Made by a program: the position numbers and the translations under genes. From contig JAKAVC010000009.1 in the NCBI GenBank assembly GCA_021817345.1, forward strand, positions 1 to 51,027: a DNA stretch of 51,027 nucleotides. Direction: 5' to 3'. Under the pieces are notes generated by a model that ran no database searches, was not told the origin of the DNA, and was given only the letters and a program-made list of their open reading frames with translations. The stretch comes from Deltaproteobacteria bacterium. Lineage in GTDB: Bacteria > Desulfobacterota > Binatia > Binatales > Binataceae. Below, in pieces: positions 7,847 to 16,406 of the stretch. The stretch's first letter is position 1; the number at the start of each line of letters is the position of its first letter.

Positions 7847-8419
7847 ATGCGTGACGATTCGCGTTACAGGAAGCTGTTGGAATACCTCGGATTCGCCGAG
7901 TTGATGGGGGCGCTGATGGTGCTTGCCACGGCTTTCAGCGCGGTTGCGACCTGGCGCACCGCCAGCATCGCGAACGCCTTGTACAATGCCTCCGAGCGTC
8001 CCTACGTCGGAGTCGAGAACGTGTCGCTGGAACGCCTGCGGCCCGACGACTGCCATGTCGTGGCCCGTTATCGGAACTTCGGTAGCGTGCCGGCGGAAGG
8101 CGTCATTGTTACAGAGCGTCTTTTCCTTGACGGCAAGCCGGCCGATCATCGGCTCACGCTCGAGGCGGGAATTCTTTCTCCCAATGCTTCACATCACATG
8201 TTCGTCCATGTCCCGGCCGGCCGGATTGCGGCGGTCCTTTCCGGCCAGAGCAAGCTGAGCGTGGTGGTTGCCGCGTCGTATCGCGGGCCGGTCCGTTCCG
8301 GCCTCTGCTACGCGGAGCGGTTTACCTACATGCCTGAGACGAAAACCCTGGAGGTTGACGGCGGCTCGCCGCGATGCTCGGAGATCGGCCATTGGATCGA
8401 CGGCGGTTCGCGGCGTTGA
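7847..8419 (+). CDS. unknown membrane-anchored protein
   Basis: This 190-aa protein has one predicted membrane helix near residues 15-40 (MGALMVLATAFSAVATW) and a soluble remainder with beta-rich character. No enzyme motif is visible. I chose the ATG at 7847 because CGAGGGA precedes it, and an in-frame start 43 codons upstream overlaps the end of glgB. Cys residues in the second half (two pairs spread over about 70 residues) could form disulfides if the domain is outside the cytoplasm. I do not recognise the family. It lies about 100 bp after glgB and may be co-transcribed. Confidence 0.7.
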   Translation: MRDDSRYRKLLEYLGFAELMGALMVLATAFSAVATWRTASIANALYNASERPYVGVENVSLERLRPDDCHVVARYRNFGSVPAEGVIVTERLFLDGKPADHRLTLEAGILSPNASHHMFVHVPAGRIAAVLSGQSKLSVVVAASYRGPVRSGLCYAERFTYMPETKTLEVDGGSPRCSEIGHWIDGGSRR

Positions 8420-8465
8420 AGCTTGCGGCCTGATTTGGCAGCCTTGATTGCAGGGTAAAAACAAC

Positions 8466-8654
8466 ATGCGTTGTCCCATTTGCCGCAAGCCGGTTGACGT
8501 CTCGTCCGCGAATCGATTTCGCCCGTTCTGTTCGGAGCGATGCCGCATGATCGACCTCGGAACCTGGGCAAGCGAGGAGTACCGGGTCGCGGGCGGAAAA
8601 GCCGACGACCGCGAGCATCCCGACGACCTGCCCAACAAAAGGACTCTTCATTGA
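8466..8654 (+). CDS. yacG: DNA gyrase inhibitor / zinc-binding protein YacG
   Basis: This 62-aa zinc-ribbon protein has CPIC at residues 3-6 and CSERC near residues 22-26, followed by the family signature MIDLGTWASEEYRV. In E. coli YacG binds GyrB and inhibits gyrase activity. The start at ATG 8466 places MRCPIC at the N-terminus, as in relatives; an upstream in-frame start adds only six residues. AGGGT lies about ten bases before it. It is 21 bp upstream of lpxA and possibly in the same transcript. Confidence 0.92.
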   Translation: MRCPICRKPVDVSSANRFRPFCSERCRMIDLGTWASEEYRVAGGKADDREHPDDLPNKRTLH

Positions 8655-8675
8655 GTCCACGGGTGTCGCGCCGCA

Positions 8676-9518
8676 ATGCCGGCCGGTAGCACCAACGCAG
8701 GGAGCCGCGCCCGAATTCATCCGAGCGCCGTCGTCGGGCCGCAAGTCGAACTGGGCGCGGGCGTTGAGGTTGGCCCGTTCTGCTTTCTCGACGGCCGTGT
8801 CAGGCTGGGTGCGGGGAGCAGGCTTATCAGCCACGTCACCATCCTCGGCGACACCGAACTCGGCGAGGGCAACGTCCTGCATCCCAACGTGGTTATCGGC
8901 GACGAGCCGCAGGACCTCGCCTACAGCGGCGGACCGCGCCTGGTCCGTATCGGCAGCGGCAACGTCTTTCGCGAGGGCACGACCATCCATCGCGCGAGCG
9001 AGCATGGCCGCGAAACCGTGATCGGCGACGGGAATTTCTTCATGCAGAACTCGCATGCCGCGCACGACTGCAGGGTCGGAAACCAAACCATAATCGCCGG
9101 CGGCGCGCTGCTCGCGGGATGGGTCGAGGTGGGTGATCGGGCAATTGTCTCGGGCAACTGCGTGGTGCATCAGTTCACTCGGATCGGACGGCTTGCGATG
9201 CTTCGCGGGCTGAGCCGCGCGAGCCGCGACGTTCCCCCGTTCTGCATCATGGACCTGACCCACACGCTGCGTGGCATAAATGTGGTCGGGCTTCGCCGCG
9301 CCGGTTTCAAGACTGCGCGGATACGAGCGCTCAAAGACGCGTTCGCGGTGCTGTTCGGACAGCGTCAAAACCTGAAGCTTGCGCTTGAAAGGCTTCTCTC
9401 GGAGGGCCCCGCGACCGCCGAGGTGCTTGAGATGGTCGAATTCATCCGTTCTTCGAAACGCGGAGTGGCGTTCGGCCCGCGCCGTCGAGGGGCGGACGAA
9501 GACTCGGCCGAGGAGTGA
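8676..9518 (+). CDS. lpxA: acyl-ACP--UDP-N-acetylglucosamine O-acyltransferase
   Basis: This is the first enzyme of lipid A synthesis. It transfers a 3-hydroxyacyl chain from acyl-ACP to UDP-GlcNAc in the cytoplasm. The 280-aa protein is a left-handed beta-helix of hexapeptide repeats (IHPSAVVGPQVELGAGVEVGP onward) with the LpxA signature VIGDEPQDLAYSGG and the catalytic His in NSHAAHDC. A C-terminal helical domain follows. The N-terminal extension of about 12 residues before the first hexapeptide is slightly long. Its presence shows a Gram-negative envelope. The other lpx genes are not in the window, so lpxA is separated from the common fabZ-lpxA cluster here. Confidence 0.95.
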   Translation: MPAGSTNAGSRARIHPSAVVGPQVELGAGVEVGPFCFLDGRVRLGAGSRLISHVTILGDTELGEGNVLHPNVVIGDEPQDLAYSGGPRLVRIGSGNVFREGTTIHRASEHGRETVIGDGNFFMQNSHAAHDCRVGNQTIIAGGALLAGWVEVGDRAIVSGNCVVHQFTRIGRLAMLRGLSRASRDVPPFCIMDLTHTLRGINVVGLRRAGFKTARIRALKDAFAVLFGQRQNLKLALERLLSEGPATAEVLEMVEFIRSSKRGVAFGPRRRGADEDSAEE

Positions 9519-9696
9519 TCCGGCGGCGTGCCAGCGCGCTCGCCATTTCGACAATAGCGGGTCGGAATTGCGATTGGTGCCTGCGAACGATCGGGTTGAG
9601 GACTTGGCGCGTTCTCACGGCCGCAGTCGCATCGGCGCCGCCGCCGGCCCGCCCAACGAGCGGCTTATTGAGTCTCAAACGCGGAGGAATGGAACG

Positions 9697-10317
9697 ATGA
9701 AGTGGATTGTCGTTCTTGTACTGTTGGCGGTAATGCTCAACGGCTGCGCTTTGCTTGGCGCGCCGATCGTGGAAGAAGGTGGCACGCTGGTGGAGATGGC
9801 CGGCTCAGGCGCAAGTGGCGTTTCGGGCGTGATGGGCACCGAGTCGACGGTGGACGTCAATAGTTCGTGGATCGACAACAATAAAATGCAGACGCGCTAT
9901 ATGTACGCCCAGTTGGAGGCGATGCGCCGCAAACGTGATGCTGAACGGAGCAAACGCGCGGCGTCGGTGGGAATTTTGCGGGAGATGGCCGCGTCGAATC
10001 ATGACCCGCGCCTGGCAGACCTCGCGCAATGGGTCAATGCCGGCGGCGATCCGCAGTTCGCGCTCAATTACGCGCTGTCGCGCGCTCGCGATGACGCCGT
10101 GCGAAGGCAGACCGTGAGAATCCTCAAAAACCTGTCCGAAAGGGAAAACAACCCAAGGCTCTACCAATTGGCGCTGTGGGTGGATTCGGGAGGAGATGCG
10201 AAATTCGCCCTCGATTATGCGCTCAAGCATTCGCGCGCGAGCGACTGGGCGTCTCTGGAGGCCCAGTCCGACGTCGCGCAAGATCCCCTTGCTTCGGCCG
10301 ACCCGCCGAAGCCTTAG
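9697..10317 (+). CDS. lipoprotein with two 49-residue-spaced repeats, unknown function
   Basis: This 206-aa protein has a signal peptide with a lipobox ending at Cys17 (MLNGC), so it should be lipid-anchored on the envelope. After a Gly/Ser-rich linker and a charged helix (about 65-90), two similar units follow: residues 93-130 and 142-179. Each runs IL-x(10)-PRL-x2-LA-x-WV-x2-GGD-x2-FAL-x-YAL. I count 18 identities in 38 aligned positions, so the gene contains an internal duplication. The ATG at 9697 is preceded by GCGGAGGA at a good distance. I recognise no family. Helical pairs of this kind often form solenoids, but that is inference. Confidence 0.75.
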   Translation: MKWIVVLVLLAVMLNGCALLGAPIVEEGGTLVEMAGSGASGVSGVMGTESTVDVNSSWIDNNKMQTRYMYAQLEAMRRKRDAERSKRAASVGILREMAASNHDPRLADLAQWVNAGGDPQFALNYALSRARDDAVRRQTVRILKNLSERENNPRLYQLALWVDSGGDAKFALDYALKHSRASDWASLEAQSDVAQDPLASADPPKP

Positions 10318-10621
10318 CTGGTTTTCCACAGGCGGACCGCCAAGCCCTCGCTGTCGCGAAAACTGTGGGCGGCGATAAATATGAAGATCTATCAAACGTG
10401 CTTATGCCCGGGCATCCGAGCGTCGGCAGCAAAATAATGCCGGTTCCATCCTGATTGCGCGTCGAAGCTCGGGAGACAGGCGGGTCTTTGGATAGCGGGA
10501 AGGCCTGTTGAATCGTCCCCGGCGACGATGCTCGGCGAAGTTGTTACTAGAGCCGGAGACTGACAGAATTGAGGCACCGGAAGGCGCTGGCGGACCGTCC
10601 CGCGTTATCCTCGGGCGGCCG
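10318..10621. other. intergenic region before the ccm cluster
   Basis: This 304-bp stretch has no convincing gene. It holds an inverted repeat pairing CCACAG near 10326-10331 with CTGTGG near 10363-10368 just after the lipoprotein gene, and an AT-richer patch around 10374-10400 that could contain the ccm promoter. I could not define -35 and -10 boxes. Confidence 0.4.
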
Positions 10622-11095
10622 ATGCGCACGACCGATACAACCATGCGAGTAAGATGGCGGTTTCTTGTAGGGGCGGGTTTGATTGTGGCCGCGATCGCCT
10701 ACCTCATTGTGGCGGCGATCCAGAGCACATCGGAATATTATCTCACCGTCAACGAGGTCAGCGCCCGCCGGGCGACCCTCGCCGGACAGGCGCTTCGTGT
10801 CGCGGGACGGGTCAAACCCGGCACAATCACCTGGGATCCGCGAACCCTTACGCTGAAATTTGCGATTATGCCCCCTCCGCCCCAGGGCAACTCCGGAGTA
10901 ACGCCGGTTACGCAGGCCGACCCGCCGACCGCGCCGTCCTTCAAGGTTATCTGCAAGGGCGAACCGAAGCCTGACATGTTTGCGGCGAATCGTGACGTGA
11001 TCGTTGAGGGAACGCTCGGCTCCGACGGAGTGATCGCCGCGACCCAGGTGCTCACCAAGTGCCCGTCGAAGTACCAGCCGAGCAAGGGAAGTTAG
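10622..11095 (+). CDS. ccmE: cytochrome c maturation haem chaperone CcmE, cysteine (CXXXY) type
   Basis: CcmE takes haem from the CcmABCD complex, holds it covalently in the periplasm and passes it to CcmF for attachment to apocytochromes. This 157-aa protein has an N-terminal membrane anchor (residues 13-33) and the OB-fold core (YYLTVNEV, LRVAGRVKPGT, VIVEGTLGSDGVIAATQVLTKC). The usual haem-binding HDxxY motif is replaced by CPSKY, with Cys147 and Tyr151 forming CXXXY. That variant is known from Desulfovibrio-type systems. ATG 10622 and ATG 10643 are both possible starts and neither has a strong ribosome-binding site. It is followed 6 bp later by ccmF. Confidence 0.93.
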   Translation: MRTTDTTMRVRWRFLVGAGLIVAAIAYLIVAAIQSTSEYYLTVNEVSARRATLAGQALRVAGRVKPGTITWDPRTLTLKFAIMPPPPQGNSGVTPVTQADPPTAPSFKVICKGEPKPDMFAANRDVIVEGTLGSDGVIAATQVLTKCPSKYQPSKGS

Positions 11096-11101
11096 CCATC
11101 G

Positions 11102-13123
11102 ATGCCTAATCTGGGTGAACTTGCGCTCGCGGTCGCACTGCTGCTCGCAATCTATTCGATCCTGGCGAATCTCTACGGCGCCCGGAACAACCGCGCCGAC
11201 GTGCTGCAGAGCGCCCGCCACGCGCTGTGGGCGATGACTGTGATGGTCGCGCTGGCGGCGATCTCGTTGTGGATGGGATTGCTGACCAGCGATTTTTCTC
11301 TCGCCTACGTCGCCGAGCATTCCAGCCGTTCGCTTTCGGACTTCTACAAGTTCACTGCGTTATGGGGCGGGCAGGAAGGCTCGATGCTCTTCTGGACGCT
11401 GCTGCTATCAATCTTTACCTCGATAGCCGCCTACCAGAACCGCACCCGCAACCCGGAGATCGCGCCCTACGCGCTGGCGGTCCTGGGCGCCGTCGCGGTC
11501 TTCTTTCTCGGGATGCTGAATTTCGTGACGCCGCCGTTCCTGCTGCTCGCCCATCGCCCGCCCGACGGCGCGGACCTGAACCCGCTGCTGCAGAACTACT
11601 GGATGGCGATTCATCCGCCTTCGCTGTACACGGGCTACGTGAGCACGACGGTTCCGTTCGCTTTCGGCGCGGCGGCGCTGATCACCGGCAAGCTCGACGA
11701 CACCTGGATCAGGACCACGCGCCGATGGGCGATTTTTTCGTGGTTCTTCCTGACGCTGGGCAACCTGTTCGGTGCGCGATGGGCCTACGAGGTGCTCGGA
11801 TGGGGCGGCTACTGGGCGTGGGACCCGGTTGAGAACGCCGCCTTCATGCCGTGGCTCGTGATGACGGCCTACCTGCATTCGGTGATGATCCAGGAGCGCA
11901 AGGACATGCTGAAGGTGTGGAATCTCGCGCTTATCGGGCTCGCCTTTGCGCTCACGCTGTTCGGCACGTTCATCACCCGAAGCGGCGTCATTTCCTCGGT
12001 GCACTCGTTTACGCAATCGGGCCTCGGGCCATACTTCCTCAGCTTTGTTATCGGCGTTGTCGTAATGTACACGGCGCTGCTGATTTATCGCGTGCCCGAC
12101 TTGAGAAGCCCGGCCGAATTCGAGTCCTATCTCTCGCGCGAAGCCGCCTTCCTGTTCAACAACCTCATCCTGGTCGGAATCGCGTTCGCGGTCTTCTGGG
12201 GCACGATCTTTCCGATTCTGTCGGAAGCCGTTCGAGGCGTGAAGATCACGGTGGGACCGCCGTTCTTCAACAAGGTCAACGGGCCGCTTGCGCTCGCGCT
12301 GGTCTTCCTGATGGGAGTCGGTCCGCTGATCGCATGGCGGCGCATGACGGTGAAAAATCTGCTGCGAGTCTTTGCCGCGCCCGCCGTGCTCGGAGTCGCA
12401 ACCGGGGTGGCGCTGTTCGCTCTCGCCGGACTGCGCCAATGGTACGTGCTGACGGCCGGTTCGCTGGTCGGATTCGTCGCCGGAACCATCCTCGCCGAGT
12501 TCCGCCGCGGAGTGGTCGCGCGCCGCCATATAGTGAACGAGACCGTGCCGCGCGCGGTCGCCAATCTCATCTCAAAGAACAACCGCCGCTACGGCGGCTA
12601 CATCATTCATATCGGCGTTCTGATCGCTTTCGTCGGGATTATCGGCTCCTCGTTCTTCAAAACCCAGGTCAAGCGGACCGTCAAGCAGGGGCAAAGCTTT
12701 GCCGTCGGCCCGTACCAGATCAAGTATCTCGGTCTTACCACCGCCGATACCCCGCACATGGCGAGCGCGACGGCGCGAATCGAGGTGCTCGAGAACGGGC
12801 GCGAGATCGCGCTGATGGACCCGGCCCGGGTCTTTTACAAGGCGCCGCAGCAGCCCGCGACCCAGGTTGCGATCCGCTCAACGCCGCTCAACGACCTGTA
12901 CGTGGTGTTGGCGGGAATCGACGACGGAGGGCTGGTCACGTTCCAGGTGTTCCTGACGCCGCTTGTTCTGTGGCTGTGGGCAGGGGGCCTGGTGATGGCT
13001 CTCGGAACGGTGGTCGCGATGTGGCCGAACGTCCGTGAGCGCGCCGCGATTGCGCAGGCGCTTAAGGCGCAAAGGGGCGAGGACGAAGAACTCGCCGCCG
13101 ACATCGCGCGGGGGACTGATTGA
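11102..13123 (+). CDS. ccmF: cytochrome c haem lyase subunit CcmF
   Basis: CcmF is the large polytopic inner-membrane component that receives haem from CcmE and attaches it to the CXXCH of apocytochromes on the periplasmic side. The 673-aa sequence is built of many hydrophobic helices. It carries the tryptophan-rich haem-handling motif WAYEVLGWGGYWAWDPVENAA (about residues 223-243) and conserved His residues in flanking loops (for example IHPPSLYTGYV and HSVMIQERKD). The C-terminal region has the expected periplasmic beta-rich domain before the last helix. The length is typical. Its stop overlaps the proposed TTG start of ccmH by 4 bp. Confidence 0.97.
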   Translation: MPNLGELALAVALLLAIYSILANLYGARNNRADVLQSARHALWAMTVMVALAAISLWMGLLTSDFSLAYVAEHSSRSLSDFYKFTALWGGQEGSMLFWTLLLSIFTSIAAYQNRTRNPEIAPYALAVLGAVAVFFLGMLNFVTPPFLLLAHRPPDGADLNPLLQNYWMAIHPPSLYTGYVSTTVPFAFGAAALITGKLDDTWIRTTRRWAIFSWFFLTLGNLFGARWAYEVLGWGGYWAWDPVENAAFMPWLVMTAYLHSVMIQERKDMLKVWNLALIGLAFALTLFGTFITRSGVISSVHSFTQSGLGPYFLSFVIGVVVMYTALLIYRVPDLRSPAEFESYLSREAAFLFNNLILVGIAFAVFWGTIFPILSEAVRGVKITVGPPFFNKVNGPLALALVFLMGVGPLIAWRRMTVKNLLRVFAAPAVLGVATGVALFALAGLRQWYVLTAGSLVGFVAGTILAEFRRGVVARRHIVNETVPRAVANLISKNNRRYGGYIIHIGVLIAFVGIIGSSFFKTQVKRTVKQGQSFAVGPYQIKYLGLTTADTPHMASATARIEVLENGREIALMDPARVFYKAPQQPATQVAIRSTPLNDLYVVLAGIDDGGLVTFQVFLTPLVLWLWAGGLVMALGTVVAMWPNVRERAAIAQALKAQRGEDEELAADIARGTD

Positions 13124-13632
13124 ACCTGCGTCCGGCCGCCATATTGCGCGGGTACGCGTTGATTCTGCTCGCCGTGGCCGCGACGTTCGGCCTTCATGCG
13201 TCGTCGGGCGGCGCGGCGACCCGGCCCACAGTGGAAAGCGTCGCGCAGGGACTGACGTGCCAATGCGGATGCGGCCTGACGGTCGCCAATTGCAACCACC
13301 CCAATTGCGAATTCGCCGTGCCGGCGCGCGCGCAAATCGCCAAAATGATCAGTCGCGGGATGACCCGCGTCCAGATCATCGCCTTCTTCCGCAAGAAGTA
13401 CGGGGACAAAATTCTTTCCGCCCCGCCCGCCCAGGGCTTCAACCTGCTCGCCTGGACGATGCCGTTTATCGCGCTGGCGGCCGGCGGCGCCCTGATCATG
13501 CTCCTGCTCGAACGATGGCGGCGCGCCACACCTTCGCTGCCGAGCGGTTCCGAAGCCGTTGCCGAGCGGCTCCCGGTGACGGATCCGAAGCTTCGCGAGA
13601 AGCTTGAAAAAGAAATTCGGGAGCAATTCTAG
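13120..13632 (+). CDS. ccmH: CcmH-type thiol protein with CxCxC motif
   Basis: CcmH proteins are membrane-anchored periplasmic thiol proteins that keep the apocytochrome CXXCH reduced for haem attachment. This 170-aa form has an N-terminal signal or anchor (residues 8-30), then LTCQCGCGLTVANC and HPNC (Cys 47, 49, 51, 58 and 63), the helical segment ISRGMTRVQIIAFFRKKYG and a C-terminal membrane helix. The classical LRCxxCQ motif is replaced by a five-Cys pattern. The TTG start overlaps the ccmF stop; GGGGA lies upstream and no better in-frame start exists. Assignment rests on the fold pattern and on its position after ccmF. Confidence 0.88.
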   Translation: MNLRPAAILRGYALILLAVAATFGLHASSGGAATRPTVESVAQGLTCQCGCGLTVANCNHPNCEFAVPARAQIAKMISRGMTRVQIIAFFRKKYGDKILSAPPAQGFNLLAWTMPFIALAAGGALIMLLLERWRRATPSLPSGSEAVAERLPVTDPKLREKLEKEIREQF

Positions 13633-14261
13633 TGGTTTTCTACGTGGCGACCCTTCTGATTGTCACCGGGGTTGCGCTTTATGTCGCCTCGCCTCTGGTG
13701 AGCGGCCTTGGCCGCGCCCGCAGAACCCAAAGCCGCGAGGAACTGGTCGTCCAACACTGGGAGCACGAACACGCGCTCGCCGTCCAGGGCCTGAGAGATC
13801 TTGAATTCGACCGCCAGATGGGCAAGCTGGCCGACGCCGACTACGAATCGCTCCGCGCGGCGCTCGAAACCAAGGCGCTGGAAGCGATGAGCGCGCTCGA
13901 AAAAATCCACGACGATATCCGCCAGAAGCGCCTTGCCTCGCTTGAGGCCCCGAAGGTGAAACCCGCCGCGCCTGCCGCCGAGGTCTCCCTGCCGCCCTCC
14001 GCCGAACCCGTGCCGCAGGCATCCGTGCCCGAGACGGCGGCGGTTGCCTACAAAGCGCCCGCTCCCGCGGCGGTTAATCCGGGCCCCGAGCAGCGATGGA
14101 CTCCCGGCGCCTCGGCCGGCGACCATTATCGAGCGAGCAGCGCGCCCCGGCTGCGCTTCTGTCCGCGATGCGGGCTTCGTGTGCTCGCGACCAGCAATTT
14201 CTGCGGCGAGTGCGGCGCGCCATTGCGCACCGGCGAGCGGGTTGTCACGCGGGCTTCATGA
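13632..14261 (+). CDS. CcmI-like membrane protein with C-terminal zinc ribbon
   Basis: This 209-aa protein starts with GTG overlapping the ccmH stop by one base. It has one N-terminal membrane helix (residues 3-22), a helical or coiled-coil region (about 45-105) containing the ALAVQGLRDLEFDRQMGKLADADYESLR type of sequence found near the N-terminus of CcmI/CycH proteins, a Pro/Ala-rich linker, and a zinc ribbon near the C-terminus (CPRC and CGEC, Cys 177, 180, 192 and 195). CcmI normally ends in TPR repeats that bind apocytochrome; here these are missing and a zinc ribbon takes their place. A role in the Ccm complex is inferred from position and from the N-terminal similarity. Confidence 0.75.
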   Translation: MVFYVATLLIVTGVALYVASPLVSGLGRARRTQSREELVVQHWEHEHALAVQGLRDLEFDRQMGKLADADYESLRAALETKALEAMSALEKIHDDIRQKRLASLEAPKVKPAAPAAEVSLPPSAEPVPQASVPETAAVAYKAPAPAAVNPGPEQRWTPGASAGDHYRASSAPRLRFCPRCGLRVLATSNFCGECGAPLRTGERVVTRAS

Positions 14262-14953
14262 TGACGGCGCCGGTCGTCGAAACCCACGCGCTCGGCAAGA
14301 GTTTCGGCGAGACCCCTGTTCTGAGGGACGTCAATCTGAAGCTCTATGCGGGCCGGGCCGCGATACTGATCGGCGGCAACGGCGCGGGCAAATCAACCTT
14401 GCTTAGAATCCTAGCCGGACTCGGGCGTCCCACCACCGGGCGCGTGACGATCTTCGGCGAGGACAGCCTGTCACTCTCGCATCAAAACCGCCGCCGAATC
14501 GGGATGCTGAGCCATCAGAGCTGGCTTTACCCGAATCTGACCGCGGGCGAGAACCTCGAGTTCTATGCAACCCTCTACGGCGTCGCCCATCCCGAGGCTG
14601 TCGCCGACCGATGGCTCGATCGAGTCGGCCTGCTCTCGTTCAGGCGTGAGCGCGTGCGCGCGTTCTCGCGCGGGATGGAGCAGCGGCTTTCGCTTGCGCG
14701 CGCGGTGCTCGCGCAGCCGATGCTGCTTCTGCTCGACGAGCCGTTCGCCGCGCTCGATCCGGACGGGGTCGCGATTGTCGGCGGGATGGTTCGCGAACAG
14801 GTCGAGCGCGGATGCGCGGTGGTGATGACGGCGCACGGGCCGACCGCGGTCGAGGGGCTGGAACTGGAAGCCTATTCGGTCGTGCGCGGGCGTCTCGCGC
14901 CGTATGGCGGCGAGCGCCGCGGCGGGCGCTTGCGCTCGATACCGGGGCGATGA
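14258..14953 (+). CDS. ccmA: haem exporter ATP-binding protein CcmA
   Basis: CcmA is the ATPase of the CcmAB transporter that, with CcmC and CcmD, releases haem-loaded CcmE. The 231-aa protein has Walker A GGNGAGKST (about residues 39-47), the ABC signature FSRGMEQRLSL, Walker B LLLLDEPFAALD and the switch His in MTAHG. The start ATGATG overlaps the stop of the preceding gene, and an upstream in-frame start would extend far into that gene without reason. The stop overlaps the ccmB start by 4 bp, indicating translational coupling. Confidence 0.94.
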   Translation: MMTAPVVETHALGKSFGETPVLRDVNLKLYAGRAAILIGGNGAGKSTLLRILAGLGRPTTGRVTIFGEDSLSLSHQNRRRIGMLSHQSWLYPNLTAGENLEFYATLYGVAHPEAVADRWLDRVGLLSFRRERVRAFSRGMEQRLSLARAVLAQPMLLLLDEPFAALDPDGVAIVGGMVREQVERGCAVVMTAHGPTAVEGLELEAYSVVRGRLAPYGGERRGGRLRSIPGR

Positions 14954-15630
14954 GGGCGATGGGCGCGTTCGCGGCGATTTTGCGCAAGGATCTCCGGCTT
15001 GAGCTTCGCAGCGGGCAGAGCACGGTCGCGTTGTTCGCGCTCTCACTGCTGATACTCGTCGTGCTGGTCTTTACGCTCAGCCCCGACCCTGCCAACCGCG
15101 CCGAGGCCTCGGCGGGGGCGCTATGGGTTGCGATGGTGTTCGCGGGGATGCTCGGCGCGACGCGCGCGCTGCTCGCCGAGAACGAAAACGGATGCATGCG
15201 GGCGCTGGCGACCAGCCCGATCGATCCCGCGATGCTTTACGCGGCGAAACTTGCCGCCGCATTCATCTTCATGACCGTCGCGGAGGGTGCGGCGGTAATC
15301 CTGGTGGTGCTTTTCTTCAATCTCGAGTTCGGCCCCGAATTGCTGAGGCTTGCGCCGCCGGTGGTGCTCGGAACACTCGGATTTTCCGCGCTCGCGACGC
15401 TGCTCGCGGCGATTTCCGGCCGCACGCGCGCGGGCGACCTGCTGCTTCCGCTGCTCGCGGTGCCGATGTTCGTGCCGGCGCTGATTGCCGGAGTGAAGGC
15501 GAGCGCCGCCGCGCTTTCGGGCGCGGAACTTTCCGCAATGACCCGCTGGCTCGGGGTGCTGGTTGCCTTCGACGTCCTGTTCGTTACGCTCGGAGGATTG
15601 CTTTTCGAGCACGTGATCGGTGAGGATTAA
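14950..15630 (+). CDS. ccmB: haem exporter membrane protein CcmB
   Basis: CcmB is the six-helix membrane partner of CcmA. The 226-aa protein has the expected hydrophobic pattern. It begins AAILRKDLRLELRSGQS and contains the segment ALWVAMVFAGMLGATRALLAENENGCMRAL, which matches the conserved CcmB region, plus the later GDLLLPLLAVPMFVPALIAG. The length is normal for the family. The ATG at 14950 overlaps the end of ccmA; longer versions would intrude into ccmA. ccmC follows after 8 bp. Confidence 0.94.
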   Translation: MRAMGAFAAILRKDLRLELRSGQSTVALFALSLLILVVLVFTLSPDPANRAEASAGALWVAMVFAGMLGATRALLAENENGCMRALATSPIDPAMLYAAKLAAAFIFMTVAEGAAVILVVLFFNLEFGPELLRLAPPVVLGTLGFSALATLLAAISGRTRAGDLLLPLLAVPMFVPALIAGVKASAAALSGAELSAMTRWLGVLVAFDVLFVTLGGLLFEHVIGED

Positions 15631-15638
15631 CCGGTTCG

Positions 15639-16406
15639 ATGGCCGCAAGTTCTTCCCGTGGCAGTGCCGTTAACCCATCCGGCGCGAAGAAGGCGCGCGG
15701 GGTGCCCGCGCTCGCGCCGTGGCTCGGCGTGGCGACGCTCGCCCTGATGGTGGCGTCGCTGTTCATGGTCTTCGAGTACGTTCCGACCGAGGCCGAGCAG
15801 GGCATCGTCCAGCGCATCTTCTATTTCCACGTGCCGTGCGCGTGGGTCGCGTTCGCGGCGTTCGGACTGGTGGCGATATCGGGCGCCTTTTACCTGTGGC
15901 TGGGCGACCAGATATGGGACGACCTCGGTTACGCGTCGGCCGAGATCGGGATGGTCTTCTGCACGCTCGTGCTGATCACCGGCTCGCTGTGGGCCAAGCC
16001 GATCTGGGGCGCGTGGTGGACGTGGGATTCGCGTCTTACGACGACCTTCATCCTGTGGCTGCTTTACGGCGGGTACCTGATGCTGCGCGCGATGGCCGAT
16101 GACACGCCCGAAGTCGCGCGCTTCGGCGCGGTGGTCGGAATCGTGGCCGCGCTCGACGTGCCGGTGATTATCGTGTCGGTCAGGCTCTGGCGCACGATAC
16201 ATCCCGCGGTGCTGGTCACGCGCCAGGGCGGTCATGGGCTGGAGGATCCGCGGATGGTCGCGACGCTCCTGGTTGCGACCGTCGCCTTCACGGTGATGTT
16301 CGCGTGGCTGCTGATGTTGCGCTTCGCGCAGCTTCGGTTGCGCACCCGGATGAAGGAACTCAGGCGCCAACTGGCTCTTGCGGAAGCTTCGGCGGGAGAT
16401 CTGTGA
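15639..16406 (+). CDS. ccmC: haem-handling protein CcmC
   Basis: CcmC binds haem at the outer face of the inner membrane and is needed to attach it to CcmE. The 255-aa protein has six hydrophobic helices, the WGAWWTWDSRLT tryptophan-rich motif (about residues 126-137) and conserved His residues in YFHVPCAW and TIHPAV, the usual haem ligands. The N-terminal 28 residues before the first helix are longer than usual. Its stop shares an A with the start of the next gene. Confidence 0.95.
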   Translation: MAASSSRGSAVNPSGAKKARGVPALAPWLGVATLALMVASLFMVFEYVPTEAEQGIVQRIFYFHVPCAWVAFAAFGLVAISGAFYLWLGDQIWDDLGYASAEIGMVFCTLVLITGSLWAKPIWGAWWTWDSRLTTTFILWLLYGGYLMLRAMADDTPEVARFGAVVGIVAALDVPVIIVSVRLWRTIHPAVLVTRQGGHGLEDPRMVATLLVATVAFTVMFAWLLMLRFAQLRLRTRMKELRRQLALAEASAGDL

